This document shows positions 15,508-24,315 of a stretch of DNA of 26,605 bases, one piece after another (the stretch's first letter is position 1; every line of letters begins with the position of its first letter). This DNA is from Oligoflexia bacterium (GTDB taxonomy: Bacteria; Bdellovibrionota; UBA1018; CAIMNF01). Under the pieces are notes generated by a model that did not search any database, had not been told where the DNA came from, and saw only the letters and a list, made by a program, of their open reading frames with translations. The stretch is taken from positions 1 through 26,605 of the forward strand of contig CAIOKW010000181.1 in NCBI GenBank assembly GCA_903858975.1, in the 5' to 3' direction. The position numbers and the translations under genes are program-made.

Positions 15508-15537
15508 AGGATAGCAAAAAACATGTCAATTTATGAA
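15508..15537 (-). promoter_or_regulatory. Candidate extended -10 promoter for the barrel protein gene
   Basis: On the minus strand, TGCTATCCT gives an extended -10 (TATCCT at plus-strand 15508-15513) and TTCATA (15532-15537) a weak -35 at 18-nt spacing. It faces the candidate maeB promoter, and the -10 overlaps the maeB ribosome binding site (AAGGAT). Motif match only. Confidence 0.28.
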
Positions 15538-17820
15538 GAGTCGCTTGAGTATCATTCCAGTGGTCGTAAAGGGAAAATAGAAGTCGTTACCACTAAAGCC
15601 GTTACTACCCAAAAAGATTTGTCACTCGCCTACAGTCCTGGCGTAGCTGAGCCTTGTATCAAAATTGCTGAGGATCCAAACCTCGCTTACGAATACACCA
15701 CCAAGGGAAATTTGGTTGCGGTGGTTTCAAACGGAACAGCCGTTTTGGGCCTCGGTAACATCGGAGCGCAAGCGTCTAAGCCTGTAATGGAAGGGAAGGG
15801 AATCCTTTTCAAGAAATTTGCAGATATTGATGTCTTTGATATCGAGCTCAATGCTCCCAATCCAGATGATGTGATTCGTGCCTGTGAAATGCTGGAGCCT
15901 ACTTTTGGAGGGATTAACCTTGAAGACATCAAGGCTCCCGAGTGTTTTTATATTGAAGAAGAACTCAAAAAGAAACTCAAGATCCCTGTGTTTCATGATG
16001 ATCAACACGGGACCGCAGTCATCAGCGGCGCTGCATTCTTGAACGCGCTTGAGTTCGTGAATAAGAAAATTGAAGATATGAAGGTCGTGTTCTGTGGCGG
16101 TGGGGCAGCTGCCATTGCTTGCGCAAATCTCTATATTCACTTAGGGGTTCGTCGTGAAAACCTGATCATGTGTGATTCTAAAGGGGTCATTTACAAGGGG
16201 CGCACAGATGGAATGAATCCATACAAAGAACGATTTGCAGTTGATACTGCGAAGCGAACCATTGCGGAAGCCCTTGATGGCGCAGATGCGTTTGTCGGTG
16301 TTTCCGTAAAAGGCATCGTGACTAAAGAGATGGTTGCGAAGATGAGCCGTGATCCAATTATTTTCGCTATGGCAAATCCAGAGCCTGAAATCTTGCCTGA
16401 AGACATTTTAAGCGTCAGAACTGATGCCATTATTGCGACCGGACGTTCAGACTACCCCAATCAGGTGAACAATGTTCTGGGTTTCCCTTTCATCTTTCGT
16501 GGCGCGCTCGATACTCGAGCGATGGCGATCAATGAAGAAATGAAAATGGCAGCCGTGAGAGCGCTTGCTCAACTGGCAAAAGAAGACGTACCTGAATATG
16601 TTTCACGCGCCTATGGCGGACAACAGTTCAAATTTGGACGGGATTATTTGATTCCAAAGCCATTTGATCGCCGCGCTCTCCTTTATGTTGCGCCCGCAGT
16701 AGCGAAGGCTGCAATGGATTCTGGAGTTGCTCGAATTCAAATTGACGTGAAGCAATACCGAGAGAAGTTAGAGAGCTTCCTGGGGTTCACTTACACAGCA
16801 ATGCGCTTTGTGCGGAAACAAGTGAGAAAAGCAGAGCGAGATATTGGTCGTAAAATATCGCTCGTTTTCCCTGAAGGGGAACACCAGAAGATTCTTCATG
16901 CGGCTAAGATCGTTCGTGATGAGAACCTTGCAGAGCCGATACTTCTTGGAAATCCAGAAAAAATTAAGCTCGAAATCGCCCGATTGGGACTGGAAGAGGC
17001 TCTTGAGGGAGTTCAAATCATTCGTCCTTCTCAGAGTGAACTGCTTCCAAGATTTGCACAGCGATTTTTCGAAAAGCGTCAGCGCAAGGGTGTGACCCTC
17101 GCTAACGCTGAAGTGCTCATGAAGCAAAACACCTACTTTGCCGCCATGATGGTCGAAGAAGGAATCGCGGACGGAACCATTGGTGGGATTGCTCAAAGTT
17201 ATCCTGATACTCTGAAACCCGCGATGCAAGTCATTGGAGTAAAACCCGGTAAAACGCTTGCAGGGATCTATATGATTGCCAATAAGAAGAAGACCTATTG
17301 GTTTGCGGATACGACCATCAATGTGGAACCCGATGCCGCGGCCCTTGCAAATATTGCGGTGACCACAGCAGAGCTGGTAAAAACCTCAACAGGGACTGAA
17401 CCTCGGGTGGCGATGTTGTCTTTCTCTAACTTTGGTTCAAATGATCATCCAGCAACTCAAGCCGTTCGAGATGCAGTGAAGATCCTTCATGCAAAACACC
17501 CTGAATTGATTGTGGATGGAGAGATGCAGGCGGATACAGCATTGAAGCCGGAAATCTCGAAAGAGAGCTTCCCGTTCAATCAAGTGGCTGGAGATGCAAA
17601 CATTCTCATTTTCCCTAACCTTCATGCCGCAAACATTGCCTATAAGCTCGTGTGGCGCATGGGTGGTGTTGAGGCCATTGGACCGATTTTAGTGGGGATG
17701 AACAAGCCAGTGTGTGTCCTTCAACGGGGATCAGATGTGAATGATATTGTAAACATGGCCGCAATTACTGCGTTTGAAGTCTATAATACTCAACGCGAAG
17801 GAAAGGAAATCCAGAAATGA
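15523..17820 (+). CDS. maeB: NADP-dependent malic enzyme with phosphotransacetylase-like domain
   Basis: 765 residues from the ATG at 15523 (AAGGA 11 nt upstream); a longer in-frame frame to 15469 is not favoured. E. coli MaeB is 759. It converts malate to pyruvate and CO2 with reduction of NADP. The malic enzyme part (about 1-430) shows YSPGVAEPC, GTAVLGLGNIGAQASKPVMEGK, VFHDDQHGTA (substrate and metal site) and the dinucleotide-binding VVFCGGGAAAIACANL. The C-terminal 330 residues match the phosphate acetyltransferase fold (GEHQKILHAAKI, TIGGIAQSYPDTLKPAMQVIG, DGEMQADTAL, ILVGMNKPVCVLQ), a regulatory domain in this enzyme class that responds to acetyl-CoA in known cases. The stop overlaps the ridA start by 4 nt. 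Confidence 0.95.
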   Translation: MSIYEESLEYHSSGRKGKIEVVTTKAVTTQKDLSLAYSPGVAEPCIKIAEDPNLAYEYTTKGNLVAVVSNGTAVLGLGNIGAQASKPVMEGKGILFKKFADIDVFDIELNAPNPDDVIRACEMLEPTFGGINLEDIKAPECFYIEEELKKKLKIPVFHDDQHGTAVISGAAFLNALEFVNKKIEDMKVVFCGGGAAAIACANLYIHLGVRRENLIMCDSKGVIYKGRTDGMNPYKERFAVDTAKRTIAEALDGADAFVGVSVKGIVTKEMVAKMSRDPIIFAMANPEPEILPEDILSVRTDAIIATGRSDYPNQVNNVLGFPFIFRGALDTRAMAINEEMKMAAVRALAQLAKEDVPEYVSRAYGGQQFKFGRDYLIPKPFDRRALLYVAPAVAKAAMDSGVARIQIDVKQYREKLESFLGFTYTAMRFVRKQVRKAERDIGRKISLVFPEGEHQKILHAAKIVRDENLAEPILLGNPEKIKLEIARLGLEEALEGVQIIRPSQSELLPRFAQRFFEKRQRKGVTLANAEVLMKQNTYFAAMMVEEGIADGTIGGIAQSYPDTLKPAMQVIGVKPGKTLAGIYMIANKKKTYWFADTTINVEPDAAALANIAVTTAELVKTSTGTEPRVAMLSFSNFGSNDHPATQAVRDAVKILHAKHPELIVDGEMQADTALKPEISKESFPFNQVAGDANILIFPNLHAANIAYKLVWRMGGVEAIGPILVGMNKPVCVLQRGSDVNDIVNMAAITAFEVYNTQREGKEIQK

Positions 17821-18197
17821 AAAAAGAAATTCTAACCAACACTGCTCCGGCTCCGATTGGACCCTATTCACAAGCCATTGAAATTGGAAGCTTGGTGTTC
17901 TGCTCGGGTCAGATTCCGCTTGATCCTTCTAATGGATCCATCGTGGGTGAAGGCGATGTGGAAGCGCAAACCAAACAAGTCATGAAAAATATTAGCGAGG
18001 TTTTAAAGAAGGCTGAGCTGTCATTTTCAAACGTGGTGAAAACGACTATTTTTCTAAAGAGCATGGGTGACTTTCCAAAAGTGAATGCCATTTATTCAGA
18101 GTCTTTTTCGGCACCTTTTCCAGCTCGTTCTACAGTCGAAGTCGCTCGTTTACCGAAAGATGTTTTAGTTGAAGTTGAAGTGATTGCTAGTCGCTAA
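17817..18197 (+). CDS. ridA: RidA family enamine/imine deaminase
   Basis: 126 residues, standard length. RidA hydrolyses reactive 2-aminoacrylate and related enamines released by PLP enzymes, giving pyruvate-like ketoacids and ammonia. Family motifs are complete: APAPIGPYSQAI near the N terminus, FCSGQIPLDP, and the C-terminal ARSTVEVARLPKDVLVEVEVIA, where the Arg of ARST binds the substrate carboxylate in this family. Its ATG overlaps the maeB stop (ATGA), so it should be translated from the same mRNA. The trimeric form is expected from the family. Confidence 0.94.
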   Translation: MKKEILTNTAPAPIGPYSQAIEIGSLVFCSGQIPLDPSNGSIVGEGDVEAQTKQVMKNISEVLKKAELSFSNVVKTTIFLKSMGDFPKVNAIYSESFSAPFPARSTVEVARLPKDVLVEVEVIASR

Positions 18198-18201
18198 TAG
18201 A

Positions 18202-18819
18202 ATGCGATTCTTAACCTTTGTACTCTCTGTTTTTGTTGGATTTCTTGCGACCGCGGGCCTTTTTTTATGGTTCGCGGCGGGAGAGATTTACGACTATTCA
18301 GACAGTTTTGATCTCGCTCGGGACGGAAAAGATACGGAAGTCGTAGTGGTTCTTGCAGGGGGAAAAGGTCGGATCCCACAGGCCGTTGCACTTTGGAAAC
18401 AAATCCGGGATCAGAGAGGTCAAAAGGGCGAACCTGTTTTGTTCTTATCGGGCCTTGGGCCGGTCAGCGGGATGGACTCGCTCAAAGGGCAGGGAGTTAA
18501 AGCTGAATCGATCGCACTTTTGAATCGAGACAATTTGGTGTTTGAAAATGTAAGCGAGAACACCTTTGAGAATGCGCAGCTATTTGCTTCCTTTGCTCGT
18601 CAGAAGAAGTGGAAACATGCTGTTCTCGTCACAGCCGGGTATCACATGAGGCGAGCTGAATTTATTTTGAAAAAAGTGTTGGATCCGGATGTCGTCTTAA
18701 AAACAGAGACGGTTGACGCTAAACACTTTGGACGCAATGAATGGCACCATGACGAGTATGCGCTGCGAGTAACGGTCATTGAGTATCTCAAGTGGCTCTA
18801 CTACCGTTATTCTTATTAG
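18202..18819 (+). CDS. YdcF/ElyC-family (DUF218) membrane-anchored protein
   Basis: 205 residues from the ATG at 18202, 4 nt after ridA; an in-frame TTG at 18184 overlaps ridA and is less likely. One N-terminal membrane segment (about 5-25) precedes a DUF218 domain: VVVLAGGKGRIPQAVALW, LFLSGLGP, ENVSENTFENAQLFA and VLVTAGYHMRRAEFILKK. These are the conserved pieces of the family (Gly-rich start, S/T-x-N-T and T-x-x-x-H-x-x-R motifs). Members are implicated in envelope polymer or peptidoglycan precursor metabolism, but the reaction is not established. No good ribosome binding site is visible, so translation probably follows from ridA. It converges with rdgB, with only 12 nt between stops. Confidence 0.85.
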   Translation: MRFLTFVLSVFVGFLATAGLFLWFAAGEIYDYSDSFDLARDGKDTEVVVVLAGGKGRIPQAVALWKQIRDQRGQKGEPVLFLSGLGPVSGMDSLKGQGVKAESIALLNRDNLVFENVSENTFENAQLFASFARQKKWKHAVLVTAGYHMRRAEFILKKVLDPDVVLKTETVDAKHFGRNEWHHDEYALRVTVIEYLKWLYYRYSY

Positions 18820-18831
18820 TTGTTCGCTTTA

Positions 18832-19470
18832 CTAAGGCTTTGCGAGAATGAGTTCTTGGCTTTTGATTTCATCCATTAAATTCATCACAGCAATTGCGCG
18901 ATGAGAGATTTTGTTTTTCATTTCATTTCCAATTTCTGCGAGCGTCTTACTTTGTCCTTGAGGAATGAAAATCGGATCATAACCAAATCCTTGAATACCG
19001 CTTGGTTCCATTGCGATCGTGCCATCCAGTGTTCCCACGACATGAAGGGTTTTTCCTTCCATCACTAATGCGAGGTGACACACAAAGCGGGCGGTTCTCT
19101 TTTCAGCCGGAACCCCTTTTAATTCTTCTAAAAGTTTTTTGATATTGGCCTGGTCCTGCGTTTCACCGAGCTTTGGCGTAGAATATCGATGAGATCTGAC
19201 TCCCGGTCTCCCGTTCAGGGCATCGACTTCAATGCCTGAGTCATCCGCGATGGAAGGGTAGTGGCAGCCATGGTTGCAGGCACGGGCCTTTGCAATGGCA
19301 TTCTCTTTGTAGTGTTCAGAGGTTTCAACGAGACCGAGTTTCTCAGCATTGCGAAGAAATTCTTGGGCCGGAGCAATCTGGATGTCCGGATAGCGTGAGA
19401 AGAGCAGTTGAAATTCTTCAAACTTGTGACGGTTAGTGGACGCTACAACTAGAATGTTAGAGTTTCTCAT
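18832..19470 (-). CDS. rdgB: XTP/dITP pyrophosphatase (HAM1 family)
   Basis: 212 residues. It removes non-canonical purine nucleotides (ITP, XTP and dITP) from the pool by cleaving to the monophosphate and pyrophosphate. Motifs are ASTNRHKFEEF at the N terminus, SIADDSGIEVDALNGRPGVRSHRYS in the active site, GFGYDPIFIP and the C-terminal NKISHRAIA. All key residues are present. The ATG follows the lipoprotein gene stop by 11 nt with GAGG very close to it, so it is probably expressed mainly by read-through from that gene. Confidence 0.95.
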   Translation of the reverse strand: MRNSNILVVASTNRHKFEEFQLLFSRYPDIQIAPAQEFLRNAEKLGLVETSEHYKENAIAKARACNHGCHYPSIADDSGIEVDALNGRPGVRSHRYSTPKLGETQDQANIKKLLEELKGVPAEKRTARFVCHLALVMEGKTLHVVGTLDGTIAMEPSGIQGFGYDPIFIPQGQSKTLAEIGNEMKNKISHRAIAVMNLMDEIKSQELILAKP

Positions 19471-19481
19471 ACCTCGTCATT

Positions 19482-20234
19482 CTAATCAAAGTGGACGACA
19501 TAGGCTAGACTTTTGATCTTCGTAGCGTCCTCAATTTTTAATGCACCGGATTGACGAACATAGAGGTCAAAAAGTTGGTTTGCCCAATAAAGTTCGTCTG
19601 TGGAGCAGCCCACCCCACTATTATAGCAACCCGCCAGGATGGTCAGAATCTTAGAGCAGTCTCCTTGGAAACTTCGAATCATTTGAAAATCGAGGACTAA
19701 ATCTCCCGCGACCTTCCCGGTAGAACCATCACTGTAAGTAATTGTGCTTGGGTGGCTACGGTCTAAAAAACCCACCTGCTGCATTTGAAGTTTCATCTGA
19801 CAGGCAGGATCGGAGCCAAATTGAGAAAGGGGTGAGCTCGTTTGAACTCCAATATTGCCCTGGCTATCGATCAGCGTTCCAATGCAGGAGGAGGTATCCG
19901 GGTTCAAAAAACAATCCGTCTGCCGGGCACCAATAAACATTTTCACGCCGGGCGTAGTTACGGGTTGGGCGATATAGAGGGGGTCACTAAAATTATCGAG
20001 GATGGTGCTCGGAATGGCCGAAAGGGGCGTCGTGTTGTTGCTCGAGTTCGTGCTGTCTTGATAAAAAACGAACACCTCAAATTTCTTCGCTTGGGTGTTG
20101 AAGACTTCAACGGAGCTAAATTTAGGGGTAACCTTTGGGGGCTCCGAATAGTTACCAAATCGGCAACCCTCCAGGCTCAGCATGGTCAATAATCCGACTC
20201 CTAGGGATAGGAGTTTTAAATCTTTCAAATTCAT
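19482..20234 (-). CDS. Predicted lipoprotein of unknown function
   Basis: 250 residues. The N terminus has Lys residues, a hydrophobic stretch and a lipobox LEGC with the Cys at residue 24, so it should be lipid-modified; the residues after Cys (RFGN) do not show the classic Asp that retains lipoproteins in the inner membrane of E. coli. The mature part has Ser/Thr/Asn-rich loops and several Cys (in TDCFLNPDTSSC, PACQ, DCSK, GCYNSGVGC) that could form disulphides in the periplasm. No family is recognised. AAAGGA lies about 10 nt upstream. It is divergent from the phospholipase D-family gene and upstream of rdgB. Confidence 0.7.
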   Translation of the reverse strand: MNLKDLKLLSLGVGLLTMLSLEGCRFGNYSEPPKVTPKFSSVEVFNTQAKKFEVFVFYQDSTNSSNNTTPLSAIPSTILDNFSDPLYIAQPVTTPGVKMFIGARQTDCFLNPDTSSCIGTLIDSQGNIGVQTSSPLSQFGSDPACQMKLQMQQVGFLDRSHPSTITYSDGSTGKVAGDLVLDFQMIRSFQGDCSKILTILAGCYNSGVGCSTDELYWANQLFDLYVRQSGALKIEDATKIKSLAYVVHFD

Positions 20235-20337
20235 GTTCCGAGAATCCTTTCTCTGAAGACTGTATCGACCGATCTTTGCTACAACTGAATGGGCAAGAAT
20301 TGCCGAGGAGGGCTGGTCGATGGGTATGGGAGAATGG

Positions 20338-21537
20338 ATGAAGATGAAAAACCAAATTCTCGTAATGAGCTTATTGTTGAGTGCCTGCGCCCGAGCCCCG
20401 ATTTCAACCGTCTCACTTCCGTCGTACTTAAGTGCCGATGGAAAAACGGAAGAGGTCTTCGAAAACGCATCCTCGACCCCGATTCTGAGTTTAATTCGCG
20501 GCGCGAAAAAATCGATCGAGATTGAAATCTACGAAATGGGAAATAAGCAGGTCTTGAATGAACTCCAACTCGCGATGGATCGAGGTGTCTCTCTTCGCAT
20601 CATTCAAGAAGGGACCCCGGTTGGAAATTCTTGCCATATTTTTGAGCCCGTTCAAATTGAAGAAGATGAGACCTGTCAAAATTTAAAGTCCTTTTTGGGA
20701 AAAGTGAAAGCAAAGGGTGGCACTTATGTGCCGTTCGCCCATGATCAGCTTTGCGGTGAAAACAAGAAAAACTGTTTTGAGCACGGCAAGATGATCATTA
20801 TCGATCAAGCTCGTGTACTCATCAGCACTGGAAATTTCAACTTGTCCAATCTTTGCTTTTCGGATGAGAATCCCAAAAATTGTAACCGAGATTTCTCGGT
20901 CGTGAGTTCCGATCCGGCTGTCGTGCAAACCTTAGGTAAAATTTTTGAACAAGATCTAAAACAAAATGCTTCAGAGCTTCCATCCCTCCTCAGTTCGGAT
21001 GCTGCTCGAAAGCTCACGGTGAGCCCTTTCTCGTTTCCGCCCATCAAGGCCTTTATTCAATCAGCTAGAAAAACGCTCCAAATTGAAAACCAGTACCTCA
21101 ATGACCCTGAAATGAATCAAGCAATCTTAGATGCGGCCGCTAAGGGAGTAAAAGTACAGATCTTGGTGGCCAGTGCTTGCAGTTTTGGAAAGCCGAAGGC
21201 GGGTGATGTGAACCGCTGGAATCAAGTATATGGAACCTTTGATCAGACGGGAATTCAAAGTCGAATCTTTGATCGTCAAATGAAGGTAAGGGGGGCAAGT
21301 GGTTACCTTCACGCAAAAGTCATGATTGCAGATGGGGAACGTGCTTGGGTAGGGTCTGTGAATGGATCTGGCACCGCGATTCGATCCAATCGAGAGTTTG
21401 GGGTCTTTATTTCTGATTTTCAGGAAGTTCAGAAATTGGTCAGCTATTTTGAGCAGGACTTCAAGGATCCGAATGGAGAATCATGGCAAGAGTCGCTCCT
21501 TTGCGAAAAGGATCCACGCCCGGCTTCCAAAGAATAA
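20338..21537 (+). CDS. Phospholipase D-family lipoprotein with two HKD motifs
   Basis: 399 residues from the ATG at 20338 (GGGAG 6 nt upstream); an earlier in-frame ATG at 20320 is possible. A lipobox LLSAC places lipidation at Cys17, so it should be exported. Two HKD catalytic motifs are complete: H149-G-K151 with D156 (HGKMIIID, then TGNFNLSN) and H325-A-K327 with D332 (HAKVMIAD, then VGSVNGSG). The two-motif layout fits a monomeric phosphodiesterase; the substrate could be phospholipid or nucleic acid and cannot be told from sequence. Cys pairs cluster round the first HKD motif (CGENKKNC and CFSDENPKNC), suggesting disulphides. The stop overlaps the possible MFS start by 1 nt. Confidence 0.88.
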   Translation: MKMKNQILVMSLLLSACARAPISTVSLPSYLSADGKTEEVFENASSTPILSLIRGAKKSIEIEIYEMGNKQVLNELQLAMDRGVSLRIIQEGTPVGNSCHIFEPVQIEEDETCQNLKSFLGKVKAKGGTYVPFAHDQLCGENKKNCFEHGKMIIIDQARVLISTGNFNLSNLCFSDENPKNCNRDFSVVSSDPAVVQTLGKIFEQDLKQNASELPSLLSSDAARKLTVSPFSFPPIKAFIQSARKTLQIENQYLNDPEMNQAILDAAAKGVKVQILVASACSFGKPKAGDVNRWNQVYGTFDQTGIQSRIFDRQMKVRGASGYLHAKVMIADGERAWVGSVNGSGTAIRSNREFGVFISDFQEVQKLVSYFEQDFKDPNGESWQESLLCEKDPRPASKE

Positions 21538-22742
21538 TGAATCCCAATTTTTTTAAGGCCACTTCAGCTCGTTTTTTGTTTTCGATTTCAGTCCAGAGTC
21601 AGGCCGTCCTCATGGGATGGCAAATGTATGCGCTGACGCATGATCCTCTAAAATTAGGGATGATTGGACTGACTGCAGCCCTTCCCGCGCTAGGACTTTC
21701 GCTATTTGCGGGATACCTCGTAGACCGACTGAATCCCTTACGTATTTATCAAACCGTCATCCTGGTCAGTTTATGTTCAGTAATGGTTGCCTGGAATGCA
21801 AGCACACCGCGTGAGCTTTATATTGCTGCATTTTTAACTGGGATGATGAGAAGTTTTTCTTCCCCATCCATGAACAGCATCATTCCGAGAATTGTCAGTC
21901 GGGAAGAAATCAAGAGATCCTCCGCCTACACAACTCTTGCTTTTCAGTTTGCCGGTGTCATGGGGCCAGGACTCTCGGGGGTCCTCCTTGGGATTCGCGG
22001 ATATTCATTTCCCTATATTCTCTGCCTATCTTCCTTGATCGTTGCTTCTTTAACCCTCTGGACCATCGACTATCCCCACAAACAGGTTCCTAGGAATGAA
22101 TCACTAAAAAAAGTTCCAGCATTTGAAGAGTTACTGCTGGGAGTGCGATTCGTCTCCAAGCATCCCTTACTTTTAACCGCTATGAGTTTAGACATGTTTG
22201 CTGTCCTCTTTGGAGGAGTGACTGCAATGCTTCCTGTATTTGCGGCTGAAATTCTAAAGGTGGGTCCGATGGGACTGGGGTGGCTACGCGCTGGTCCCGC
22301 GATGGGCGCGATATTGATGGGGGCTTATCTTATTCGAAATCCTGTGGGTGCCAAAGCAGGGAAGATGCTCATGAGTTCAATACTCGGTTTTGGCATCTGT
22401 ATTTTAGTTTTTGGACTTTCGAGGAATTATGCCTTGTCTCTTGTGGCCCTGATTGTGAGTGGTGCGCTGGATTCTATTAGCATGGTCATTCGAGGTGCTA
22501 TTGTGCAGCTCTGTTCCCCCGAAGGGATGCGTGGACGAATCGCATCTGTGAATGCTGTTTTTATTGGGTCATCCAATGAAATTGGGGAGTTTGAATCAGG
22601 GGTGGCCGCGAAGCTTCTCGGAACGGTAAATTCAGTTCTTTTTGGTGGAACGATGACTCTCCTTACTGTCCTCGTTGTTTTTCTACGCTCGAATGAACTT
22701 CGTGCCCTGGACCTAGGCGAACTTGAGAAAAGACACTCTTAA
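21537..22742 (+). CDS. Major facilitator superfamily transporter, EntS/MFS_3-like
   Basis: 401 residues from the ATG at 21537, which overlaps the preceding stop as TAATG. An in-frame ATG at 21483 has a better ribosome binding site (GGAG 4 nt upstream) and would add 18 residues, so the start is uncertain. About twelve hydrophobic segments are present, with the MFS loop-2 pattern GYLVDRLNPLRIY and a matching loop in the second half. The sequence AAFLTGMMRSFSSPSMNSIIPRIV and the C-terminal SPEGMRGRIASVNAVFIGSSNEIGEFESG match the MFS_3 group that includes the enterobactin exporter EntS. The substrate is unknown. The last 80 nt overlap the convergent transglutaminase gene. Confidence 0.88.
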   Translation: MNPNFFKATSARFLFSISVQSQAVLMGWQMYALTHDPLKLGMIGLTAALPALGLSLFAGYLVDRLNPLRIYQTVILVSLCSVMVAWNASTPRELYIAAFLTGMMRSFSSPSMNSIIPRIVSREEIKRSSAYTTLAFQFAGVMGPGLSGVLLGIRGYSFPYILCLSSLIVASLTLWTIDYPHKQVPRNESLKKVPAFEELLLGVRFVSKHPLLLTAMSLDMFAVLFGGVTAMLPVFAAEILKVGPMGLGWLRAGPAMGAILMGAYLIRNPVGAKAGKMLMSSILGFGICILVFGLSRNYALSLVALIVSGALDSISMVIRGAIVQLCSPEGMRGRIASVNAVFIGSSNEIGEFESGVAAKLLGTVNSVLFGGTMTLLTVLVVFLRSNELRALDLGELEKRHS

Positions 22743-24315
22743 CCAGAGCCTTCATTCGCCTAACATCTTGAGTATCGGGTTGAGCTTTCGAGTAGGTAAA
22801 TTTGACATAAAGTGAGGTGAGCTCCTCAAGGGGTGATGCGACTTCAGGAAAACGCTCAAGGATCAATTTTTGGAAGGACTCTGGACCTTGGTCAATCCCT
22901 CGCTCGAGGCCCCATTTTTGAAATCGTTTACAAAACTTTATGTAAGCGTGGGTCACCTGTTCTTGTGGGCTCTGCGGTTGGTGTAGCCAGGCATAAACAG
23001 CAAAAAGAAGTAGGATCGTGAGTAAAGAAAGGATTACGAGAGTTGAGCCTGGGTTTTCCTCAAAATAGAATCTGAGCTCGCTAAATAGAGCTTCTATCCA
23101 GCCATAGAGTTCTGGCTCAGTATCGATTCGCGGCATTGATTCGAAATTATGCAGTGAAAGTGTCGGGTCGACCCGGATCCACGATTTCTTTTTGGCAGAC
23201 CAAAACTCACTCCACGCGTGCGCATCTTTTTGATCTACCCGATAGGAATGAGAGTGCGGATTCCAATGCCCGCCCCGATAGCCTAAAACCACCCGAGACG
23301 GAAATCCAAAGGACCTCATGATACTTGAAAAGCTCGCAGCATAATGTTCACAATATCCTTTTCGTGATCGGAGCAAAAATGAGCTCAGTTTTGGGTCACG
23401 GAGGACTCCCGGAGTAGTCGTGTATCGAAACTTTGATTGAAACCATTTCAAGACTTCTGTTTTGAGTGCCACTTCTTCTTTGGCGTGTATTCTAAATGGC
23501 TCAAGGGCGTTGCGAAGTAATGGATCATTGATTGGGAAAAGCCGACTTTCAATAGGGTTAGGTGGAATACTGAGATCTGGACTGCCTCGAAGGGATGACT
23601 CAGCCATCACAAGATTTTCGCTCATCACTTGAACCTGGGTTGGGGCATCCAGTGCAACGGGGGTTTCAGCATTGTGCTCAACTAAGAGGATTCTTTGAGA
23701 AATCCCCCCCTTCCGAGTGGTCTGTTGGGGTTTTACTTTTTCAGGATGAAACCAGTGCAGTCCATCGACTGTGCTGGAAAGGGTCGTCACCCGCCAATAG
23801 CGGTCCTCAGGTGGAATGTGCTGATCAGTCTTCGCAATAAATGCAGTCTTAGATCCACTTCGAAGTTCGGGCGTTATGCCTGGAAAAATCTCACTACCCG
23901 TCCCAAATCCAATGATGCCGTCTTGGCTAGGAGAGTAGAAGGATTGAATTCTCAATTGTGGAAAAAGAACAAAGAGAATGAATCCGAAGATGCTCATGAC
24001 GAGGATCAGGCGAATACTGTTTTTCATGAGTTCTTTCAGGAAGACCTGAACCTGCTGTGCTTCATGGGTCAGCGATAAGAGTATCCAGCCTAAAAAAGTA
24101 TCCACTAAAATCAGCGGAATTAAGAGTGCTTGAGGTCGTTGATAAATTAGGAATAAAATTGAGAGAAGGAAGGAGAGGTAGATCGAAATGCGTTTCATTT
24201 GATTAAATTTAAAATAAATGAAGGTACACAACAGAAATGCCGTCAGGACCATCCACCCAGGGAGGATTAATCTCATTAAAAAAAGGTGCAAAATGAGCCA
24301 AAAGTAAGGAATCAT
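22663..24315 (-). CDS. TgpA-like membrane transglutaminase-fold protein (DUF3488/DUF4129 type)
   Basis: 550 residues. About five membrane segments occupy residues 1-125 (DUF3488-like). A periplasmic transglutaminase-like domain follows with an intact Cys-His-Asp triad: C322 (RKGYCEHYAASF), H366 (DAHAWSEF) and D383 (RVDPT). A further membrane segment (about 420-440, TLVILSLLTILLLFAVYAW) leads into a cytoplasmic helical tail like DUF4129. Such proteins nearly always sit with MoxR and DUF58 genes, as here. TgpA is essential in Pseudomonas aeruginosa, but the reaction (crosslinking or proteolysis) is not settled. The start overlaps the DUF58 stop by 4 nt. The last 80 nt are antisense to the MFS gene end. 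Confidence 0.93.
   Translation of the reverse strand: MIPYFWLILHLFLMRLILPGWMVLTAFLLCTFIYFKFNQMKRISIYLSFLLSILFLIYQRPQALLIPLILVDTFLGWILLSLTHEAQQVQVFLKELMKNSIRLILVMSIFGFILFVLFPQLRIQSFYSPSQDGIIGFGTGSEIFPGITPELRSGSKTAFIAKTDQHIPPEDRYWRVTTLSSTVDGLHWFHPEKVKPQQTTRKGGISQRILLVEHNAETPVALDAPTQVQVMSENLVMAESSLRGSPDLSIPPNPIESRLFPINDPLLRNALEPFRIHAKEEVALKTEVLKWFQSKFRYTTTPGVLRDPKLSSFLLRSRKGYCEHYAASFSSIMRSFGFPSRVVLGYRGGHWNPHSHSYRVDQKDAHAWSEFWSAKKKSWIRVDPTLSLHNFESMPRIDTEPELYGWIEALFSELRFYFEENPGSTLVILSLLTILLLFAVYAWLHQPQSPQEQVTHAYIKFCKRFQKWGLERGIDQGPESFQKLILERFPEVASPLEELTSLYVKFTYSKAQPDTQDVRRMKALVKSVFSQVRLGPGHEVHSSVEKQRGQ

Noticed and set aside
20338..21537. Phospholipase D-family protein as an intracellular defence nuclease or abortive-infection effector
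   Set aside because: A lipobox signal peptide directs it out of the cytoplasm, and no sensor gene lies beside it.
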